From contig JAEZLX010000185.1 in assembly GCA_023415035.1 (NCBI GenBank), positions 1 through 18,027 on the forward strand: a stretch of 18,027 nt of DNA. Reading direction: 5' to 3'. This DNA is from Pseudomonadota bacterium. GTDB taxonomy: Bacteria; Pseudomonadota; Gammaproteobacteria; Burkholderiales; Burkholderiaceae_C. Below the pieces are notes generated by a model. It made no database searches, had not been told where the DNA came from, and worked only from the letters and a program-made list of their open reading frames with translations. Shown here piece after piece: positions 14,835 to 18,027 of the stretch. Both the position numbers and the translations under genes were made by a program. The stretch's first letter is position 1; the number at the start of each line of letters is the position of its first letter.

Positions 14835-15506
14835 ATGACGCTCCCTGTCAACTTTGACAGTGTCGGTGTGGATGCGGTCATCGCGGACTGGGTCAGCACG
14901 CTGCGCGACCGGGGGGTCGATGCCGTGCTGGTGCTCGGCCCCGACCCGGACGGCGGGCGGGAGATCCGCCGTGTGCTGGCGGTCCACCCCCCGCGCATGC
15001 TGACGGCGGCCCAGGCGCTGGCCGAGAGCAGCGACTTCGGGGCCGCCTGGCGCGACAGCGACGCGCCCCTGGTGGCCTGGCAGGAGATTTCCAAGTCGGC
15101 CTGGCAGGACACGCAGGGCCGCTGGCGGCGCCTGTGGCTGGGGCACGGTTACCAGACCCTGGTGCGGGTGGCCTTTCCCCTGCCGGCGGGCCGGGCCTTC
15201 GAGTGCTTCATGTTCAGCCCGCGCACCTTCGCGGGCCGCGCCGAGGCGGCCGAGCTGGCCTGGTCGGCTCTGCACGTCTGGCCCATGCTGCAGCGGGCCA
15301 TCGCCGACAGCCGGCTGACGCTCAGCCCGCGCGAGCTTGAAACCCTGCGGCTGGCCTTCGAGGGGCTGACGGCGCGCGAGACGGCCCAGCGCCTGGAATG
15401 CTCGGAGCGCACCGTCAACTACCACCTGGCCAACGCCATGGCCAAGCTCAACACCGACAACAAGCTGCAGGCCGTCCAGAAGGCCTGCTGGATGGGGCTG
15501 GTCTGA
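14835..15506 (+). CDS. LuxR-type transcriptional regulator
   Basis: This is a 223-residue regulator with a C-terminal LuxR/FixJ-type HTH at about 161-216 (LTLSPRELETLRLAFEG, TARETAQRLECSERTVNYHLANAMAKL) carrying the conserved Glu167 and Gly177. The N-terminal 150 residues resemble the overall layout of an autoinducer-binding domain (RLWLGHGYQTLVRVAFPLPAG, FECFMFSPRTFAGRAEAAEL). I cannot find the W-x3-Y, D-P and following Trp that contact acyl-homoserine lactones, and no luxI-type synthase is in the window. It is therefore a LuxR solo with a diverged pocket, or an unliganded regulator. GGAGG precedes the ATG at 14835 by 5 nt. A lux-box-like palindrome covers codons 4-9, which would suit self-repression or control of the divergent kinase operon. 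Its place between kinase and coaX ties it to the quorum-sensing island. Confidence 0.86.
   Translation: MTLPVNFDSVGVDAVIADWVSTLRDRGVDAVLVLGPDPDGGREIRRVLAVHPPRMLTAAQALAESSDFGAAWRDSDAPLVAWQEISKSAWQDTQGRWRRLWLGHGYQTLVRVAFPLPAGRAFECFMFSPRTFAGRAEAAELAWSALHVWPMLQRAIADSRLTLSPRELETLRLAFEGLTARETAQRLECSERTVNYHLANAMAKLNTDNKLQAVQKACWMGLV
14845..14860. promoter_or_regulatory. Second lux-box-like palindrome, inside the start of luxR
   Basis: CTGTCA-ACTT-TGACAG is a perfect six-base inverted repeat with a four-base spacer. Its half-sites and spacing are identical to those of the palindrome before cqsA. It overlies luxR codons 4-9 and its centre is about 110 nt upstream of the preferred kinase start. The position suggests control of the divergent kinase-regulator operon, self-repression of luxR, or both. 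I saw no third copy in the window. Confidence 0.6.
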
Positions 15507-15549
15507 TCCCGCGCCGGGGTGTGCCGCGACGCTTGGCGATAATGCGCGC

Positions 15550-16320
15550 ATGAGTTTCCTTGCACTCGATGTCGGCAATACCCGCCTGAAATGGGCCCTG
15601 TATGACCATCCCCGGGTGGGCGCGCGCCTGCTGGCCCACGGGGCCCAGTTTCTGGAGAACATCGAGAAGCTGGGCGAAGGCGACTGGAGCCAGCTGGAGC
15701 AGCCGCATAAGGTGCTCGGCTGCGTGGTCGCGGGCGATGCGGTCAAGCGTCGGGTCGAGGAGCAGCTGGAGATGTGGGACGTGGCGCCGCAGTGGGTGGT
15801 GTCGGCCCAGTCCGAGGCCGGTGTGACCAACGGCTACGACCACCCCGCCCGTCTCGGTTCCGACCGCTGGGTGGCCATGATCGGCGCCCGCCAGCGCCTG
15901 CTGGCCCAGGGGCCGGCACGCCCCTGCATCGTTGTGATGGTGGGCACCGCCGTCACGGTCGAGGCCATCGATGCCGAAGGCCGGTTCCTGGGCGGCATCA
16001 TCCTGCCCGGCCACGGCATCATGCTGCGCGCCCTGGAGTCGGGCACGGCCGGCCTGCACGTGCCCACTGGCGAGGTGCGCAATTTCCCCACCAACACCAG
16101 CGACGCGCTCACCAGCGGCGGCACCTTCGCCATCGCCGGTGCCGTGCAGCGCATGTGGGACAACCTGCGCGACCACTGCGGGCAGGAGCCGGTGTGCTAC
16201 ATGACCGGTGGCGCCGGCTGGAAGATGGCGCCGAGCATGTCCACGCGCTGCGAGCTGGTCGAAAGCCTGATTTTCGACGGGCTGCTGCACATCGCCAGCG
16301 TCCGCTTCGGTCAGGCCTGA
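15550..16320 (+). CDS. coaX: Type III pantothenate kinase
   Basis: CoaX phosphorylates pantothenate with ATP, the first step of coenzyme A synthesis, in the cytoplasm. The 256 residues are a normal length. The ASKHA-fold motifs are ALDVGNTRLKWAL at the N-terminus (phosphate-1 motif, Asp7), GYDHPARLGSDRWVAMIGA near 95-113 (pantothenate binding), VMVGTAVTVEAID (phosphate 2), FLGGIILPGHGIMLRAL and the C-terminal TGGAGWKM. Type III kinases need a monovalent cation and are not feedback-inhibited by CoA. The ATG at 15550 is 43 nt after luxR and has only a weak ribosome binding site. In many betaproteobacteria coaX sits behind birA; here luxR and the quorum-sensing genes occupy that place. Confidence 0.96.
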   Translation: MSFLALDVGNTRLKWALYDHPRVGARLLAHGAQFLENIEKLGEGDWSQLEQPHKVLGCVVAGDAVKRRVEEQLEMWDVAPQWVVSAQSEAGVTNGYDHPARLGSDRWVAMIGARQRLLAQGPARPCIVVMVGTAVTVEAIDAEGRFLGGIILPGHGIMLRALESGTAGLHVPTGEVRNFPTNTSDALTSGGTFAIAGAVQRMWDNLRDHCGQEPVCYMTGGAGWKMAPSMSTRCELVESLIFDGLLHIASVRFGQA

Positions 16321-16344
16321 GGTGCCGGACCATGGTCTGCCGGG

Positions 16345-16364
16345 TTTGGTACCATTTGGTTCCA
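16345..16364. repeat. Tandem 10-bp direct repeat before the acyl-CoA-binding protein gene
   Basis: TTTGGTACCA is followed directly by TTTGGTTCCA (nine of ten bases identical), ending 34 nt before the ATG of the acyl-CoA-binding protein gene. TGGTACCA is itself a perfect eight-base palindrome and the second copy is nearly so. The ten-base period places both copies on the same face of the helix. This AT-richer patch in GC-rich DNA is a candidate operator or promoter element for the gene. Confidence 0.4.
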
Positions 16365-16398
16365 AAGGCTGTTTCGCCTCAATAACCAGGAGCATTCC

Positions 16399-16653
16399 AT
16401 GTCCGATCTGAAGACCCGTTTCGAAGCCGCCGTCGCCAACTCCAAGAAGCTGTCCGAGCGTCCGGACAACGCCACGCTGCTGAAGATCTACGGCCTGTAC
16501 AAGCAGGCCACGCTGGGCGATGTCACCGAGAAGAAGCCCGGTTTTGGCGACATGGTCGGCCGCGCCAAGTGGGACGCCTGGAACGCGCTCAAGGGGGTGT
16601 CGCAGGACGACGCGATGGAGCGCTACATCGAGCTGATCGAGTCGCTTTCCTGA
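16399..16653 (+). CDS. Acyl-CoA-binding protein (ACBP)
   Basis: This small four-helix cytoplasmic protein of 84 residues, the normal ACBP length, binds long- and medium-chain acyl-CoA esters. It shows the family signature almost completely: LYKQATLGDV at about 34-43, then KPGFGDMVGRAKWDAWNALKGVSQDDAM and a final RYIELIESL. The Tyr and Lys of the LYKQAT segment and the Lys of AKWDAW contact the acyl-CoA phosphates in characterised members. AGGAG lies 7 nt before the ATG. ACBPs are common in eukaryotes and present only in some bacteria, including many betaproteobacteria. It could buffer acyl-CoA for lipid metabolism generally or for the nearby autoinducer synthase; the latter is inference from position. 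Confidence 0.95.
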   Translation: MSDLKTRFEAAVANSKKLSERPDNATLLKIYGLYKQATLGDVTEKKPGFGDMVGRAKWDAWNALKGVSQDDAMERYIELIESLS

Positions 16654-16666
16654 TCTCCGGGTGTTT

Positions 16667-16688
16667 CGCCGCGGCACCGGCCGCGGCG
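16667..16688 (+). terminator. Strong hairpin between the ACBP gene and mtnN
   Basis: A perfect eight-base stem (CGCCGCGG and CCGCGGCG) with the six-base loop CACCGG starts 13 nt after the ACBP stop codon. No T-run follows, so it is not a canonical intrinsic terminator. It may end or attenuate the ACBP transcript, or protect its 3' end. It also lies 31 nt before mtnN, which lacks a clear ribosome binding site. Confidence 0.4.
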
Positions 16689-16719
16689 TCAGCCGCTTCC
16701 TTCGCTTCCCCCTTCGCCC

Positions 16720-17481
16720 ATGCACGCCAGGCCCACTGTCCGGACGGCTCTCGTCGCCGCGCTGCACGACGAGCTGGCCGGGGTGCTCTCGCTCATGCCC
16801 GACGAGCAGCGCCAGTGGGTGGGCGGGCGGGAGTTCTGGGTCGGGCACCTGCACGGGCAGGAGGTGGTGGCCGTGCTTTCGGGTATCGGCAAGGTCGCGG
16901 CGGCCACCACGGCCACCATCCTGATCGGGCACTTCGGCGTCAACCGCATCGTGTTCACCGGTGTGGCCGGTGGCCTGGGGGCGGGGGTGCGTGTGGGGGA
17001 CGTCGTGCTGGCGCGCAGCTTCCTGCAACACGACATGGACGCCTCCCCGCTGTTCCCGCGCCACGAGGTGCCGGGCTACGGCCGCGGCCGCTTCGAGGCC
17101 CATGGCCATCTGGCCGACGCGCTGGAGCTGGCCTGCATGCGCATGATCGGCACCGTGCCGCAGCGGCTCGCGCCCGACGTCGTGGCCACCTTTGGCCTGC
17201 AGGCACCTCGCCTGCACCAGGGCCTGCTCATCAGTGGTGACCGCTTCGTCGCGACCACCGCCGAATGCCAGGCGCTGCAGCGCGAGCTGCCGGATGCGCT
17301 GGCGGTGGAAATGGAGGGGGCGGCATTCGCCCAGGTCTGCCACGATTTCGGCATTCCGCTGGCCGTCGTGCGCACCATCTCCGACCGCGCCGACGACGAC
17401 GCCCACGTCGATTTCCCCCGCTTCCTGCGTGAAGTCGCCAGCCAGTACAGCACCGCCATCATCGAAGAACTGCTGAGCTGA
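16720..17481 (+). CDS. mtnN: 5'-methylthioadenosine/S-adenosylhomocysteine nucleosidase
   Basis: This cytoplasmic enzyme hydrolyses 5'-methylthioadenosine and S-adenosylhomocysteine to adenine and the thioribose, recycling by-products of SAM use. The 253 residues are slightly longer than the 232 of E. coli Pfs. Motifs include the N-terminal ALHDELAG with an acidic residue (Glu18) where E. coli Glu12 lies, SGIGKVAAATTATILI, FTGVAGGLGAGVRVGDVV, the ribose-binding VEMEGAAFAQVC (Met198, Glu199) and the catalytic Asp222 in RTISDRADDDAHVDF. The ATG at 16720 has no clear ribosome binding site but the first conserved strand begins soon after it. CqsA-type synthases release methylthioadenosine, so the nearby location is biochemically suggestive. 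The gene converges with corA. Confidence 0.94.
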   Translation: MHARPTVRTALVAALHDELAGVLSLMPDEQRQWVGGREFWVGHLHGQEVVAVLSGIGKVAAATTATILIGHFGVNRIVFTGVAGGLGAGVRVGDVVLARSFLQHDMDASPLFPRHEVPGYGRGRFEAHGHLADALELACMRMIGTVPQRLAPDVVATFGLQAPRLHQGLLISGDRFVATTAECQALQRELPDALAVEMEGAAFAQVCHDFGIPLAVVRTISDRADDDAHVDFPRFLREVASQYSTAIIEELLS

Positions 17482-17555
17482 GCCGGCCGACAAACCTTCT
17501 TTTTGCCAGCCGTGGGGCAGGCATCGCCGGGCCAGGAAGCCCCAGGGGGAGGGCT

Positions 17556-18027
17556 TTACTTCAACCAGCCGCGCTTGCGGAAGTACACCATCGGCAGCAC
17601 CGCCGACAGGACCATCAGCCCGATGGCGAACGGGTAGCCGTACTGCCATTCCAGTTCGGGCATGAAGCGGAAGTTCATGCCGTAGCTGCTGGCCACCAGC
17701 GTCGGGGGCAGCAGCGAGACGCTGGCCACCGAGAAGATCTTGATGATCTTGTTCTGGTTGATGTTGATGAAACCCACCGTCGTGTCCATCAGGAAGTTGA
17801 TCTTGTCGAACAGGAACGCGGTGTGGCTGTCGAGCGAGTCCAGGTCACGCAGGATCTGGCGCGCGTCCTCGAACTGCTCGGCGCTCAGCAGCCGGCTGCG
17901 CATCATGAAACTCACGGCGCGCCGGGTGTCCATCACGTTGCGGCGGATGCGTCCCGACATGTCCTCGTGCCGGGCAATGGCCGACAGCGCTTCGCTGAGC
18001 AAGGTGTCCGAGGCGTTGCTGTTGAGC
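17556..18027 (-). CDS. corA: CorA-family magnesium/cobalt transporter, C-terminal part
   Basis: This is the C-terminal 156 residues of a CorA-type divalent cation channel of the inner membrane; the N-terminal part lies beyond the right edge. Visible are the long cytoplasmic stalk helix (RNVMDTRRAVSFMMRSRL, INFLMDTTVGFININQNKI), the first pore helix IKIFSVASVSLLPPTLVASS and the signature YGMNF that ends it. A short loop with the acidic MPELEW follows, then the second membrane helix YPFAIGLMVLSAVLPMVYF, ending in the basic tail RKRGWLK. The open frame continues to the window edge without a start, so the TTG at 18002 is not a true start. CorA takes up Mg2+ and can carry Co2+ or Ni2+; the exact ion is not decided by sequence. 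Confidence 0.93.
   Translation of the reverse strand, partial: LNSNASDTLLSEALSAIARHEDMSGRIRRNVMDTRRAVSFMMRSRLLSAEQFEDARQILRDLDSLDSHTAFLFDKINFLMDTTVGFININQNKIIKIFSVASVSLLPPTLVASSYGMNFRFMPELEWQYGYPFAIGLMVLSAVLPMVYFRKRGWLK

Noticed and set aside
17482..17555. A bidirectional terminator between mtnN and corA
   Set aside because: There is a short T-rich stretch (CTTCTTTTT), but I could not find a convincing stem directly before it on either strand.
15448..17649. A 733-codon open frame on the minus strand across coaX, ACBP and mtnN
   Set aside because: It is antisense to three well-supported genes and shows no recognisable motif; a typical shadow frame in GC-rich DNA.

Overview
The window looks like chromosomal DNA of a high-GC betaproteobacterium, most likely Burkholderiales. 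The grounds are the strong G/C bias at third codon positions and the gene content: a NodT-type efflux outer membrane factor, a type III pantothenate kinase (CoaX), an acyl-CoA-binding protein, AMP nucleosidase, a 3-hydroxybutyryl-CoA dehydrogenase and a CsoR-type regulator beside a rhodanese. I see no tRNA, rRNA, CRISPR array, insertion sequence or phage gene. Genes are tightly packed: no gene-free stretch exceeds about 150 bp, and the longest are 11062-11207, 10242-10374 and 8166-8276.

Left part (1-4234): a minus-strand tripartite efflux operon holds an outer membrane factor followed by a MacA-like adaptor that runs off the left edge. Upstream of it is a decaying locus. A diheme cytochrome c gene carries two +1 frameshifts and an in-frame TGA, and the adjacent divergent TetR-type regulator has lost most of its DNA-binding region.

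Middle-left part (4263-8165): minus-strand housekeeping genes for AMP nucleosidase (amn), glutathione reductase (gor) and 3-hydroxybutyryl-CoA dehydrogenase. The last is full length except for one in-frame amber codon at position 67. Divergent from it, on the plus strand, are a GMC-family FAD oxidoreductase, a small ABM-domain protein, a CsoR/CstR-like regulator and a single-domain rhodanese.

Central part (11062-15506): this is the most interesting region, a compact quorum-sensing island. It encodes a CqsA/LqsA-type alpha-hydroxyketone autoinducer synthase and, convergent with it, a two-gene operon for a six-TM CqsS/LqsS-like histidine kinase and an LqsR-like response regulator with no recognisable DNA-binding domain. 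A LuxR-type regulator is divergent from the kinase. Two palindromes with identical half-sites, CTGTCA-N4-TGACAG, fit the lux-box pattern CTG-N10-CAG. One lies upstream of cqsA, and the other lies across the first codons of luxR, in front of the kinase gene. This suggests that a LuxR protein ties together expression of the synthase, the receptor and itself.

Right part (15550-18027): coaX, an acyl-CoA-binding protein, MTA/SAH nucleosidase (mtnN) and, convergent, a CorA-type transporter cut by the right edge. CqsA consumes acyl-CoA and SAM and releases methylthioadenosine, so the acyl-CoA-binding protein and MtnN next door may support signal synthesis, although both are also ordinary housekeeping genes.
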